NCBI GenBank assembly: GCA_022113835.1
Contig: JAILWY010000024.1
Span: forward strand, 8,925,902 to 8,989,901
Length of the DNA: 64,000 bases
Source: Atopsyche davidsoni
Lineage: Eukaryota > Arthropoda > Insecta > Trichoptera > Hydrobiosidae
Direction of reading: 5' to 3'
The notes beneath the pieces were generated by a model, which saw nothing but the letters and a program-made list of their open reading frames with translations, had not been told where the DNA came from and made no database searches. Every line of letters begins with the position of its first letter. Position 1 is the first letter of the stretch. This document shows, piece by piece, positions 11,287 through 22,133 of this stretch. A program made the position numbers and the translations under genes.

Positions 11287-12796
11287 TGAGATAAATCTTA
11301 AAACTTTTATTAAAAAAATTGTAAGGCGTATTCTAATTAAAATTAATTGACGCGGGCTGCAAAAAGGCTGATCCTCCTGCTATAGGAGTCACACAATTAT
11401 CCACACACCGCTGCGATTAATTGATATTTGAGATCAAAATCAGATATTTTGACTCGCACGTTCTTGTACTCCACAAATTATGATTCTAATCTCTCTTCAT
11501 ACTGTCGAATTAAAAGTAGAAATCGTGTTTAAATTTATGAACTACAGACAGATAAATTTTCTGCACCAACCTCTTTCATCAGATCGTGTGATTAGAGACC
11601 TGGATTAATGGTTGTAGATAGACGTTGACAGGAATCCGAAGATGAGATTTTTCTTCCAGCAGCAATCTTCTTTTATTATTTTTTTTTATTGTTTACTGGG
11701 AGCTTATTTATCTAAGGATTGTTTATAAATGACATGTTTCTCCTATGTACCTAGCTCCGTAGCGTATTCGCCAGAGTGCAAATGTGTAATATTTTCAAGA
11801 AGCCTATTAATAAATATTGTTAAAAGTTTCAATCAGGCAAATATTTATTGTCTGTTGCATATGTTAAAATTACTGAACAGTGACGTTTTTGACAGGTCAA
11901 GTTGCCTCCTTGAGTCCATAAATTTATTAAGTTTGGCAGCCTGTATTGTGCCAGTGGCAGCAGAGGTCACATTTGACCAGTTTAGTGCAGTCTTCAAAGT
12001 GGTGTTGTGTGTTTGGGGTGCTTCTAGTGATGTGTGTTTGCAGTGGTTCTAGTGATGTGGTGTTTGTGGTGAATTAATATTCTCCTTGAAGAGTGATTAA
12101 CAGTTTTCAGACTCAGTGGTGAAGTGGACAAGAAATCATAAAATGTGTCAAGGATCTCTTTAAACAGGTACATTCAAATTTATCGGTCAAAGAAATGATT
12201 GTTACAAATTTGCTGTAGATCAAATGTAAAATTATCCTAGAATATCCCACAGATCTATTAAATTTTACCAGTTGCTTTAATCTGTAAACACTAAACAGTA
12301 GTTTAACAGCAAATCCAGCAATCAGCTATAAGTAATAAATATACAAATATATTATCATATATTTGTATTCCTTCATTCTTTTGTCACTTTGAATTAAATT
12401 AATATCACTTTTCAAACTACTCTTGTTTATGAATATAAATTAAATTATACATTGAAGATTTAAGATCTTTTATAAATACTCTTAAAAATTACAACAACTT
12501 CACCGATTTTACAAGGCCTGTAAGAGTAGCACATCATATTATTATATATCCGGGGCAAATGTGGAATCACAGCTGTCACTTTAATCTAACACAGTTGCAT
12601 TTATCAATAAAATTTAAAAAAAAGTAATACAAAAATATTAGACTAATTATCACAATAGTTCAGGGTAGATTATTATAATAACAGAGCCTTTAGTTACAAA
12701 TATACTTGTATACCATCATTTTGAAAACAACGGTTATTTAAAAACAAAGCTTGAATAAACCCAGAAAATATTAATAGTGAATTTATTGTTTTTCAG
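11287..12796. other. AT-rich DNA, possible upstream exon near 11.9-12.17 kb
   Basis: No gene was recognised. A less AT-rich patch from about 11.9 kb ends in a possible splice donor CAG|GTACAT at 12167/12168, about 630 bp upstream of the candidate exon at 12797. It could be a 5' untranslated exon, but the evidence is only the local composition and the weak donor. Confidence 0.25.
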
Positions 12797-12905
12797 GTTC
12801 ACAGAGTGTTATGTGGTAGCAGTGTGTAAGGAGTTATGCGGCCTTTCCTGAGCTGCAAGATATTGACAGCGGAAAGCTTGATCGGGCCTGCAGGCGCTTC
12901 AGCCG
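12797..12905 (+). other. Candidate internal exon with a start codon
   Basis: A pyrimidine-rich tract ending TTTTTCAG (acceptor) precedes 12797 and a strong donor GTGAGT follows at 12906. An ATG at 12836 opens 23 codons (beginning MRPFLSCKIL) that stay open to the donor, leaving a phase of one base. The other frames close quickly. The stretch is more GC-rich than its surroundings. I do not recognise the peptide and found no convincing downstream exon before the transposons begin, so this may be a chance arrangement. Confidence 0.28.
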
Positions 12906-15748
12906 GTGAGTGTTTTTACTTTAATACAATGTCGTGCGGTTAGCATGAGTTACTGATTCCACTCAATTTATTTTAAAGTAGTATTTTTCGATAGTGCTTT
13001 GTTTATTCCATCAAAATTTAATAACTGTTTTCCATTATAAAGCACTTTTCATTATTGCTTAATCTGTATTTTGCATCTGTCACAAGTTGCTTTTAGGTTG
13101 AATGGAGTTTTAGCATTCTAACCCAACGACCATATTCCTTCGGTTGACGGAACGTGACAGATTTAAGAAAATATATGAGCCAGCATTTTAATTAAATACA
13201 TTTGATACAACATTTTTATTGCTCTCGTATGTCTGATTCTCACATTAGAATTTATTTTCACATAGCATCATCTATTTCTTGTATAGAAAAATTAGAATTA
13301 CTTCTTTGTTGCTATGCAGAAACAAGCATATAAATAAGTATGCATGTGGAGTTTTATAAGCCAATTACTTTGAGACTTGCATCTTTAATAATTTTACATT
13401 GTTTTATCATTTTGTGATAGACAATTTTATTAATTTATTTATTAATTTATTTATTAATTTCTCAATTCACAACCACCTACCACTGGCAGGTAAGAATTGA
13501 ATATTTTAGGCTGTTGTTTATCTAAATATGAGTAAGTTTGAGATTTTTATTAGATGTGAAAAAAAAATTGAAGAAAAGGATTTGTTTGCTGTAAAATGCA
13601 CAGCATGTCCTAAAATGACATTTGATCATTTGGTAATATTTCACGGTAGAAATTGAGCATATAATTTTATTATTTTTATCGGAAATTTATTTATTTAAAC
13701 ACAATCAAACTTTATATTATTTTTTGCTCGTGAGTAGTATGGCTCATACAAGTTAATATATATTAAATAAAAAAAATAATTGAACACCAAGAAGTGTTTA
13801 ACACAATTCAAATGAATATTAATCTAATAATCGGAATAAGTAATTAATAAACGGTCTGTTTATACCAAAATATGGAATCTGTCTATCCGAATCCGGTATA
13901 AACATGTGTGATAAACTACTGCACGAGGTGTCACTCGCTTCCGGTGTACTTTCTTATGAATCTGTCATGTTCCAAAAAGCCAGCACGCGTGTTACATTTC
14001 TTGTAGAATTTAACACCTGTTTCTTTTACATTTATGTGTATTTGATAGATTATTTTCTTATGTTGTTCTTCACAAATTGTTATTTTATTTTAAGATTTTT
14101 TGACGTGTTAATATTTTAGAACAGTATTTGTTTTTTAAAACAGATGTTTTAATCAAATAATTGTAGGATATAGATAGATATATATTTAGCAGCAAAATTT
14201 TCTATGCAGTCAGGTTTCAGTGCTATGCAGTTGTTCTTTAGTTACTCATATAGATTAGTAAATATACTAATATAGGAGGAGTGCATATCTTTATTGATTT
14301 GTACTAAAATTACATTAGGTTTGATCATCAGTTATTCAATCGTTATTTGTTTTATTTTATTAAGGTATACAAGATTCGTTTTATCTACTGTCGGTATAGT
14401 TACTTTCAGATTTTATTACTCCAGGTTCGGTTAGGCTTTTTAAAAATATTTTTTTATAATTTTTACATGTTAGGTGCATTTGTGTGAGGTTTCGATTTGT
14501 TTCGTTACAGAATACGAGTTAGATATGCGGTTGTTGAGACTTGATCAATCTTATTGTATATTTAAAATAAATTTTACATTGCTTAATGTAATAACGTAAT
14601 TTTCATAATATAATTTCAAATAATTGGTCGACGTTTGACTTTACTCGTGTAAAATTAGTGTATTTCGAAAATCCCTTATGAGTATTCCGAGCGCAGAGTT
14701 TTCATTAATATATCGAATTGTCCTAATTCTTAGGTAGTTTACCTTCATAAATTCATACTGAATTAATTACAATGTTTGAGATTAATCATTTGATATATAC
14801 ACAGATCCCCCGATTTAAACGGTACTATATTTAGACAATTTCCCTTGTACACGGTTATTAAAATATTGGATTTAAATATAGGAAACAAGTAGTCATTTTT
14901 ATTAGTTCCCTTGCTAACACCGTCGCTTATATTTCATTTTTCATTATCATTTTTTACAAAATGACCCGAATGTTGAAAGAACTCTCACATTAATAAATTA
15001 ACGTCAAAACTTGAACCTCATCCCATACTATAGAGTGATGAAAGTGATGTCGTACCAATCGCAATGAATAGAATAACAGTCTACGAAAGTAATTGAATTG
15101 TCGGTTATTTAAAAATAAATTCTATTTCTTGTTTCCATGTGCAAAATGAACTACACACATATACCTTTCTATTTGTGTCATTTTATGAACAGACCGTTTT
15201 TTTTAATTTTTAAAAAATTATATATTCAGTTTTATTTTATGTTGAAATAATTGACTGAATTATGCACATGTATGTTTGATTTCTATTTACTCGGTTTTCT
15301 AAGAAACCCATCCTCAGTGTAAATCGGGGGAAAGGTGAATATATATTTAAAAAATGAAGTACCATTATATAAAATAGTATTTTAGAAGAAATCAACATTA
15401 TAATGTTGACCGCACTGATCTTTTTAAAGGTTTTTCTTTTATTTAATCATAACGAGGCTTAAAGTTTTTTTAATGTCACATATTCTGTGACCTGAGAACG
15501 GTTTCATCAGCTTGAGAATATAGAACTCTCCAAGTGCAGTTAAATCTTCTCGTCTCTCATCCTTTCCTTAATAGGCAAGTCCATTTACTACATACTTCAC
15601 ATGTCAACCTAAATTTGATTCTAAATTTATCCATTCTGTTTGCCACGTATAGGATTTCTTTCTTTAATTTCTGTACTTTTTGCCTTATAAGCAGAGCAAT
15701 AAAGAATCTAATTTTTTTAGTTCCCATGTAGTTCCGAACACTCTAAAA
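12906..15748. other. AT-rich intergenic or intronic DNA with a possible inverted-repeat element
   Basis: No coding region is supported. Two 16-bp sequences, AAACGGTCTGTTTATA (13849-13864) and its near-perfect inverse TATGAACAGACCGTTT (15184-15199), lie about 1.35 kb apart and could be ends of an old non-autonomous DNA transposon. The segment at about 14760-14910 resembles one at about 18500-18625. Positions 15741-15748 (CTCTAAAA) are the left target duplication of the hAT element. Confidence 0.35.
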
Positions 15749-15767
15749 CATAGGTGGCCAACCCATG

Positions 15768-15795
15768 GCCCGCGTGCCACGCGTGGCACGCGGGC
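15768..15795. repeat. 28-bp perfect palindrome inside the hAT left end
   Basis: The sequence is self-complementary over 28 bases, centred on ACGCGT, and sits five bases inside the left terminal repeat. GC-rich subterminal palindromes also occur in the other hAT-type element at 669-695 and 1979-2012. Subterminal repeats commonly bind hAT transposases; that role here is inferred. Confidence 0.85.
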
Positions 15796-16155
15796 GTTTA
15801 TTTTTGGCCCACTGAGCAAATGCAAACATTTTTTTTTTATTTTACATAAAACCACCATTAGAATATTCCATTGAGCGTAGTTCGTATCATATCATATATA
15901 TGGAAATATCTCAGTACATTGATTCAACTATCGTGGCAATTTCTTTGTGTTAACAATCACAAATTTAAGCTGATTTTAAAAAGCGAGCACGTCGATTTCG
16001 CGTAGATTCTCGTGAGCGTGAATGCGGGATACCGTGGGGAAGGGAGGGAGGGGTGCGGAGCGGGTTGCTGGGTAATCCCCGGCTATCGTGCAAAGTCCAG
16101 TTCGCAGGTAGCTTGCAAAGTGCGTGGTTGTTTATTTAGGCTTAGTTAGACAGAA

Positions 16156-17976
16156 ATGGCGTCAAATAGTAAAAACCTTGGACCAAATAAGAGAAGATTC
16201 ACCGAAGAACACAGAAGTTTTCAAGACAGATGGAGTATAAACTATTTTTTCGTGGAATTTAAATCAAAGCCAATATGCTTGATATGCAATAGTTCTGTTT
16301 CTGCATTAAAAGAGTATAGTATTAAACGTCATTACGAGGCTAAGCATGCAAATAGGTTTGATAAGTACGAAGGGCAATTTCGACAAGACCAAGTTAATTT
16401 ATTAAAAAGAAAACTTTTTGCACAACATCAGACATTTACTAATATGACTGAAAACTCAAAATGCTATGTAAAAGCTAGTTATGCAATAGCCACGATACTT
16501 GCAAAAAAATCGAAGCCATATTCAGATGGTGAAATTGTTAAGGAATGTTTGGAGAGTGCCGTTGAATTTATGTGCCCAGAAAAGAAAACAGACTTCTCAA
16601 AAATAAGCCTGTCTCGTCAAACTATTACTAGGCGTGTGGACGACATTGGAAAATATATTGAAGACAATTTGAAAAATCGAGCATCCAAATTCATATTTTA
16701 TTCTCTAGCATTGGATGAAAGCACAGATCTAACAGATACCGCCCAAGTAGCAATATTTATTAGAGGTGTTGATGTCCATTTTAACAAAACAGAAGAATTA
16801 GCGGCACTGTATCCACTTAAAGACACCACTTGCTCACAAGATTTCTTAGGAGCTGTTACATCGACATTGAATCGTTTATCTTTACAACTCGACAACTTAT
16901 CGGGCTTAGCAACAGATGGTGCTCCAGCAATGGTTGGTAAACACAATGGCTTAGTAAAATTGATTGAAGACGAGGCCAGGAAAGTTGGTAATACTTTGAT
17001 GCTAAATTTTCATTGCATTATTCATCAGGAAAATTTATGTTCCAAGTCCCTTAAAATGGATCATGTCATGAATGTGGTCATCAAAACAGTAAACCTTATT
17101 AAGTCGAAGGGGTTGAATCACCGTCAGTTCCAAGAGTTTCTTAAGTCTTTGGATTCAGACTATAATGACGTTACATTTTATGCAGAAGTAAGGTGGCAGA
17201 CCCGTGCCAAAATGTTGAAAAGAGTTTTTGCTTTGAAGCAAGAAATACAATCATTCTTCGCAACCAAGTCAAAACGTATCCCGGAATTTGAAGACAAGGA
17301 GTGGGTTAGAGACTTTGCATTTCTGGTCGATATAGTTAGCCATCTAGATATTGTTAATACTCGTCTACAAGGGAAAGATCAACTAATCAATAACATGTAT
17401 GATCATATTTGCGCATTCCAAATGAAACTTGGGGTTTGGGAACAACAGTTAAGGGCAAAAATCTACACTCATTTTCCTACATTATTATTGGAGCCAGACG
17501 TCACACAAATAGCGACGGATAAGTACGCTTCGTTGATATCAAACTTGAAGCTGGAATTTGAAAACCGATTTCAAGATTTTAAAAAGCATCGCATGCTTTT
17601 TGCTGCATTTGCAACGCCATTCTCCGTAGATGTGAATTCATTGCCAGGATTTTTACAAATGGAACATTGTGAAATGTATTGTGATACACAGTTAAAGGAG
17701 AAATTCAATCAAGTTGGTTTGGAAGAGTTTTACAAAACATATTTGGATAAGGAGAAATATCCTGTAATATATAAACATGCTCTTTTGATGATTTCGCTGT
17801 TTGGAAACACTTACACGTGTGAACAGCTTTTCACTAGAATGAAGTACATCAAATCTCATACAAGATCACGCATCACTGATGACCATTTGGAAAACTGTTT
17901 GCGTGTAGCGACAACATCAATCGATATTAACATTGATGCACTTGCTCTTGACAAACAAAATCAGACGTCTCATTAA
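16156..17976 (+). CDS. hAT transposase with BED zinc finger (GTF2IRD2/ZBED-like)
   Basis: A single 606-aa frame begins at an ATG 407 bp inside the left terminal repeat and ends 436 bp from the right end. Residues ~35-65 form a BED-type finger (C41, C44, H59, H64). The catalytic region shows LDEST around D187 and TDGAPAM around D254, then CIIHQ (C287, H290), as in the hAT group that includes the domesticated GTF2IRD2, ZBED and FAM200 proteins. A VRW motif follows in the insertion domain. The C terminus has the hAT dimerisation motif (SLFGNTYTCEQLF, then a basic stretch and the TDDHLENCLR helix). It would cut and rejoin the element's own ends. No introns or stops are seen. A domesticated host gene is unlikely because intact terminal repeats and target duplications surround it. 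Confidence 0.95.
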   Translation: MASNSKNLGPNKRRFTEEHRSFQDRWSINYFFVEFKSKPICLICNSSVSALKEYSIKRHYEAKHANRFDKYEGQFRQDQVNLLKRKLFAQHQTFTNMTENSKCYVKASYAIATILAKKSKPYSDGEIVKECLESAVEFMCPEKKTDFSKISLSRQTITRRVDDIGKYIEDNLKNRASKFIFYSLALDESTDLTDTAQVAIFIRGVDVHFNKTEELAALYPLKDTTCSQDFLGAVTSTLNRLSLQLDNLSGLATDGAPAMVGKHNGLVKLIEDEARKVGNTLMLNFHCIIHQENLCSKSLKMDHVMNVVIKTVNLIKSKGLNHRQFQEFLKSLDSDYNDVTFYAEVRWQTRAKMLKRVFALKQEIQSFFATKSKRIPEFEDKEWVRDFAFLVDIVSHLDIVNTRLQGKDQLINNMYDHICAFQMKLGVWEQQLRAKIYTHFPTLLLEPDVTQIATDKYASLISNLKLEFENRFQDFKKHRMLFAAFATPFSVDVNSLPGFLQMEHCEMYCDTQLKEKFNQVGLEEFYKTYLDKEKYPVIYKHALLMISLFGNTYTCEQLFTRMKYIKSHTRSRITDDHLENCLRVATTSIDINIDALALDKQNQTSH

Positions 17977-18064
17977 AATGTAATATATTTTGTTTATTTT
18001 TATATACAAATAAAATTGTATCTTCTATAAAAACACTATATTTCTTGCTTGCTTTTTATATTAA

Positions 18065-18327
18065 CACGTTGACTGCCGCTACGAATTATCTCATCCTTGT
18101 TTACTTGCCATTTTTGTGCAGCTACGATTAAACTCGGAATATATCAGTGCTAATATCGATAGATGGCTTCTGGGAAATGAAAAAAAAATCAATGCTGGCT
18201 TGTATGAACAGAAAATTTTGCTTTTTGATGATAACCATGCACTAAAATGAGAGTTTTTAATAATATAATGCCAATCAAATTGTCATTTTCAGCCAGATTT
18301 CTGAAAATTACAATGACAGTCAACGTG
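18065..18327. mobile_element. TTAA-flanked MITE (piggyBac-type) nested in the hAT element
   Basis: The ends share CACGTTGACTG as inverted repeats (18065-18075 and 18317-18327). They are flanked by TTAA at 18061-18064 and 18328-18331. TTAA is the duplicated target of piggyBac elements, and CACGTTGACTG-type ends occur in that superfamily. The 263-bp body has no coding capacity. It lies in the 3' trailer of the hAT element, so it inserted there without damaging the transposase frame. Confidence 0.78.
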
Positions 18328-18420
18328 TTAAATGAAATTTTGTCGTCCGGCCCAGTAGGCAATCCCATTTCCTCAATTTGGCCCGGTAGCTGAAAAAGGT
18401 TGGCCACCTATGCTCTAAAA

Positions 18421-19041
18421 GCTTCTGCTTCTGTGAACGTTATCATTAGCACATATATTGTGCATATATTTAACATGCATAAATTTATACTGAAATAATT
18501 ATTATATTTCAGATTAATCATTTGATATGGACACCTATCTCCAGATTTAACGGTACTTTATTTTCACGATTTCTCTTTAACAATATAGAATTTAAAAGAA
18601 AAAAAAAAGTAGTCTTTATTTATAAAATTGTTGAAACATACGTGAGTTGCCAGTAAAAAAATGTAAACGGATTTTTTTTTTAATACGTGAAGTCAGATAC
18701 GGAGTTTAAAAAAGTTTTATTTTAAATATGTTTAATAGTTTTAAATCAATAAGATATATGTTTAAGTACTAGGTTTATATTGTCTTTGGATTCGTAAGTG
18801 TACAGTTTCCGGTAAAATCAAGATTTATTTGACATTTAGGGTTACGGGTAACTTATTCTTATTAAAGAAAGAAGTTCAAAAATCAACCCTCATTATTACT
18901 GTAGGTGATTTTAGTTGTGAGTTCAACGAGTAGATTAGGATTATCAAATGTACCAATTTGTAGATACATATGATAAATTATTGTATTTCTCCATGTTCGT
19001 CGCGAGTGTACTTTGTCGGTTTTAACACATTGTATGCGGGA
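18421..19041. other. AT-rich spacer with a diverged local duplicate
   Basis: The stretch at about 18500-18625 (ATTAATCATTTGATAT, then GATTTAACGGTACT and AAAAAGTAGTC) resembles 14780-14907 in the same order with many substitutions, so it is an old dispersed repeat or local duplication. No gene is seen. Confidence 0.5.
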
Positions 19042-19344
19042 ATTAAATATCGTTTCCGGAATAACTCCAAAAAAAAAATGGTTTTTATTTAAGAATAGTT
19101 TCAATACAAGTTCTTTACAACACAAAAGTCTAGCTAACATTGAATCTTATACTAAATATGCGGTCCTTATACAATAGGGTTTGCAGCCTGGGGGCTCCTG
19201 TGGTTATCGTCACTCAGATCGTTTCCGCCTGGGGGTCGCAGCTGGGTTTTTTTTTATGTTGTGACCCTATCGTCTAATGTTGACGTCTTATGCCGATTGA
19301 TGCGGAATGTGTTTTAGCTCCGAAGGCGATATGAACTCGTATCT
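19042..19344 (-). repeat. 3' LTR of copy A
   Basis: 303 bp matching the repeats at 24618-24916 and 29048-29374. The left edge is ATTAAATATCGTTTCCGG and the right edge CTCGTATCT. The adjoining 19345-19358 reads, on the minus strand, as the purine tract CTTGAGGAGGGAGG that primes plus-strand synthesis. Confidence 0.88.
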
Positions 19345-21290
19345 CCTCCCTCCTCAAGTTTTGAATTTATGGGCTTCACGAGTACTAAATTCAAATCGGT
19401 GTCGGCGGTTGCTTCTTTCTTCTTAATCCGAAAGGCGTAGTACATAGCTGCTATTACTAGAATTATTAAAATGATTAAATATGTCGGTATTGTCCAGACT
19501 GCTGGGTGGACATCCTTTGTTTCTTCTATGTTCTTGACGTTCTCTTTCAATATTTCGTAATCTTTCTTTATCTTGTTACTTATTCTTAGTTTATTTAAAA
19601 CTATAAGTTGTTCTTCAGCATTTTTGTTCAAAACGAAGAACTCTTCTTGTTGCGGTAGTATGATTGGTTTTCCTTTTATGTCGTCTTGGTGATTGGAGTA
19701 TGTCGTGTTTTGTAGTTTAAATCTACATTCTTTTGGAAGTTGCAAGACATATGCTCCGCTGATAAATTTGGTTTCAGTACATTGCAGTTGAATTGTTGCA
19801 AAGTAGGTTATTAATATATAATTTGCACTGTCAATGGCTTGCACGATTGAATCTTTAATTCGAATTGGCGTCGTCTTACAATTTATTGGGTTTTTCATTT
19901 CGAATATTAGCTCTAGGCATGTATTGTCATCTTGAGTTATAAATAGTCTTTGTTTAGGAGGTCACATTCATTTTCTGTGTATCTATAGTATTCACTCTCG
20001 CGGATAAAGAAGTTAGTATTTGGTAAGATGGTTTCATTATTTTTATTAGGAATAGGGTACAAATGGTAGTAATTAAATTCTCTATCGGTTATGATGGGAA
20101 ATTTTATAAGGAAAATTATTCGATCGTTCGACAGGTAACTGTCTACTTTTAATACATTATAATATTCTTTTGGTTCAACAAGATACGGTGAAATTTCGCT
20201 TTTTTCAATTAACGCTATCATCTTTTTAACATATTCAACACAAATTAACGATGGATGAGGAATTCTAAGTTTTGAAAACAAAATAGCATTTTCAATATCT
20301 GATATTATATCGTGCATATTGCAAATGGTATTGTAAAGATTGTCCATTGCGCTTCTTATTTCAATATAATTCTGTAATTTAAAAATGTCCTTAGTTAGAA
20401 CTGTCATTTCCATTATTTTAGTTTAGATTTTATTTTCATTATGTTTGATTGAATTGAGGGTTTTCTTAAAATATTCTATCATTTTTAGGTGAAGAGATAC
20501 GCTTGATTTAGTGTTTCTTATAATTTTATTTTGATTTTCCTGAAGGGATTGTATTAAGGAATTAAAATGCTCTGCATCACTGCCATCCAAGTTCCCTGTT
20601 ATGCTCTTAATTATATTTCCGAGACCGTTAATCAGACCTCTCTTGGATCTCATATCCTTAACGTATACATTAATTTTATTAATTGTTTTAGTCAACTTGT
20701 ACTCAATCGTTTCGAAAAGAGTCTTGAGTTCATTCTTTATGATCGCATGCAAGTTATTACTAGTGTCAAACTGTCATCGGGCTTCTTGTGATCCCTGGAT
20801 GAAAGATGCCGTGTGCTTTTTTCTTTGGTGTAGATCGTAACGGGTCGAGTCTCGGCCAAATGACTGCCGTTCAAATACTGGGGCTTGGCGATGCTTCTAA
20901 AACATGCGAGAGTCCCTTTCATCGACCCTCCTTTGTTTTCTAATGTTCTTTTTAGTATTCGTTGTTTGAACTTCTGTTTAAACGTAACACTAAACAAATT
21001 GTACATATATATGGCTGTTAACACAGAGATGGCGTTTACATGCGTAAACAACTAGCTATGATTTTTAATCGTTCAAATTGGTCTTTAATAACGTAAAGTT
21101 GAGTCCTGATGGGTTTTAATATATGTATTGGATAAATATATGGTTAGCTCTTTGTACTCTAGCTATCCCTAGTTTAAAAAGTAATATTCCGGGGTTGTTA
21201 TCTTCTATTTTGCTTAGTTTAATTTGTCCTTTGCCGATCGTCATCAGCATGATCACGACGGCTGCCGCCCAGATCATTCTGAAATCAATA
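19314..21290 (-). pseudogene. env of copy A, errantivirus/baculovirus F-like, broken
   Basis: The envelope frame appears in at least four pieces. An N-terminal piece with a hydrophobic signal-like stretch (MIWAAAVVIMLMTIG) lies at about 21116-21285. A piece at 20423-20752 carries a furin-type RSKR site followed by a Gly-rich, fusion-peptide-like segment. Fusion-subunit pieces lie at 19937-20413 and 19314-19898, the last ending in a transmembrane helix and a short basic tail. Relative to copy B there is an in-frame TAA at about 20420 and a 13-nt deletion near 19930 that shifts the frame. An unidentified ~300-bp stretch at about 20755-21055 separates the N-terminal piece. No functional protein can be made from this copy. 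Confidence 0.82.
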
Positions 21291-22133
21291 TTTCTTTTTA
21301 GGACGTTTAACTTCGTTCTTATGCCTCGTAAGGCCTTCGCTAAATACTTTATTGCTAGTTTGATTACTAAATCTAGATTTTTCAAACTTCTTAGCTAATT
21401 TATTTCTAATTTCCCCACTATTCTTAATGTATATAGGTTCTTCTAAATCTATTGTATCTAAAGTTTCTCTATTTAAATTCGCCTTATTAATCATATTTTC
21501 TTTTTTATTGGTTAATTTTTCGTTAATTGTTTGGTACATCAATCGGGTAGCTTCCTTGTGTCTTTCTACGTAATTTTGAGTTACTAACTGTTCGGTGTCA
21601 ATGTCGAAATAATCCGATTTAGTAATGTGTCCTAATGTTATTTCTAATGGTGTTGTTTTGTGACTAGAATGTATGGTACGGTTGTATGCCAAAATTGCTT
21701 TGGTCGTTTTTTGTTTTATGTTTGAAGTGTTTGCATTTAATATCCTAAGGTGTTCGATAAGTGTTGAACGTAATCTTTCTATTGTACCTTGTGATTCATG
21801 ATGAATCGGTGAGCCGTAATGAATTTTGATTTTATGTAATCTCAAGAATTCTTTTAGAGCGAGGTTATCGAACTCTTTGCCTGAGTCGCACTCTATTGCT
21901 TTAAGGTAAGCCATGATGTGAAAAGTATACATTTAATGATTCTATAACATTGATCATGTTAATTGATTCAATGGGATAAGCTAGTGCATATTTTGAAATT
22001 TATCTATTAATGTTAAGAATCTCTGGGATTTACACGTAAACGTATCCATTACGATTACTTCGAACGGTTTACTAGGTGTGGGAGTTATATTAAGTTTAAT
22101 ATTCAGAGGGTTTCTGTTATATTTGTTCACATT
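21285..22133 (-). pseudogene. Integrase region of copy A, frameshifted
   Basis: The open part (21285-21932) carries the second and third catalytic positions of a retroviral-type integrase: Asp in ECDSGKEF and Glu in ESQGTIER. The first Asp (VMDTF) lies upstream near 22050 in another frame; a one-base insertion near 21905 separates them. The HHCC zinc-binding region belongs to the preceding frame and ends at a stop in its last Cys pair (22134). The C-terminal part is Asn- and Lys-rich and overlaps the env start, as in errantiviruses. Copy B lacks this region almost entirely. Confidence 0.83.

Larger units (their letters stand above)
15749..18412 (+). mobile_element. Complete autonomous-type hAT transposon (2664 bp)
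   Basis: The ends are perfect 15-bp inverted repeats: CATAGGTGGCCAACC (15749-15763) and GGTTGGCCACCTATG (18398-18412). They are flanked by identical 8-bp duplications CTCTAAAA (15741-15748 and 18413-18420). A perfect 28-bp GC-rich palindrome lies just inside the left end (15768-15795), a possible transposase-binding site. The element encodes one uninterrupted transposase. Its 3' non-coding part holds a nested TTAA-flanked MITE. Perfect ends, a perfect duplication and an intact ORF suggest recent activity. Confidence 0.95.
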
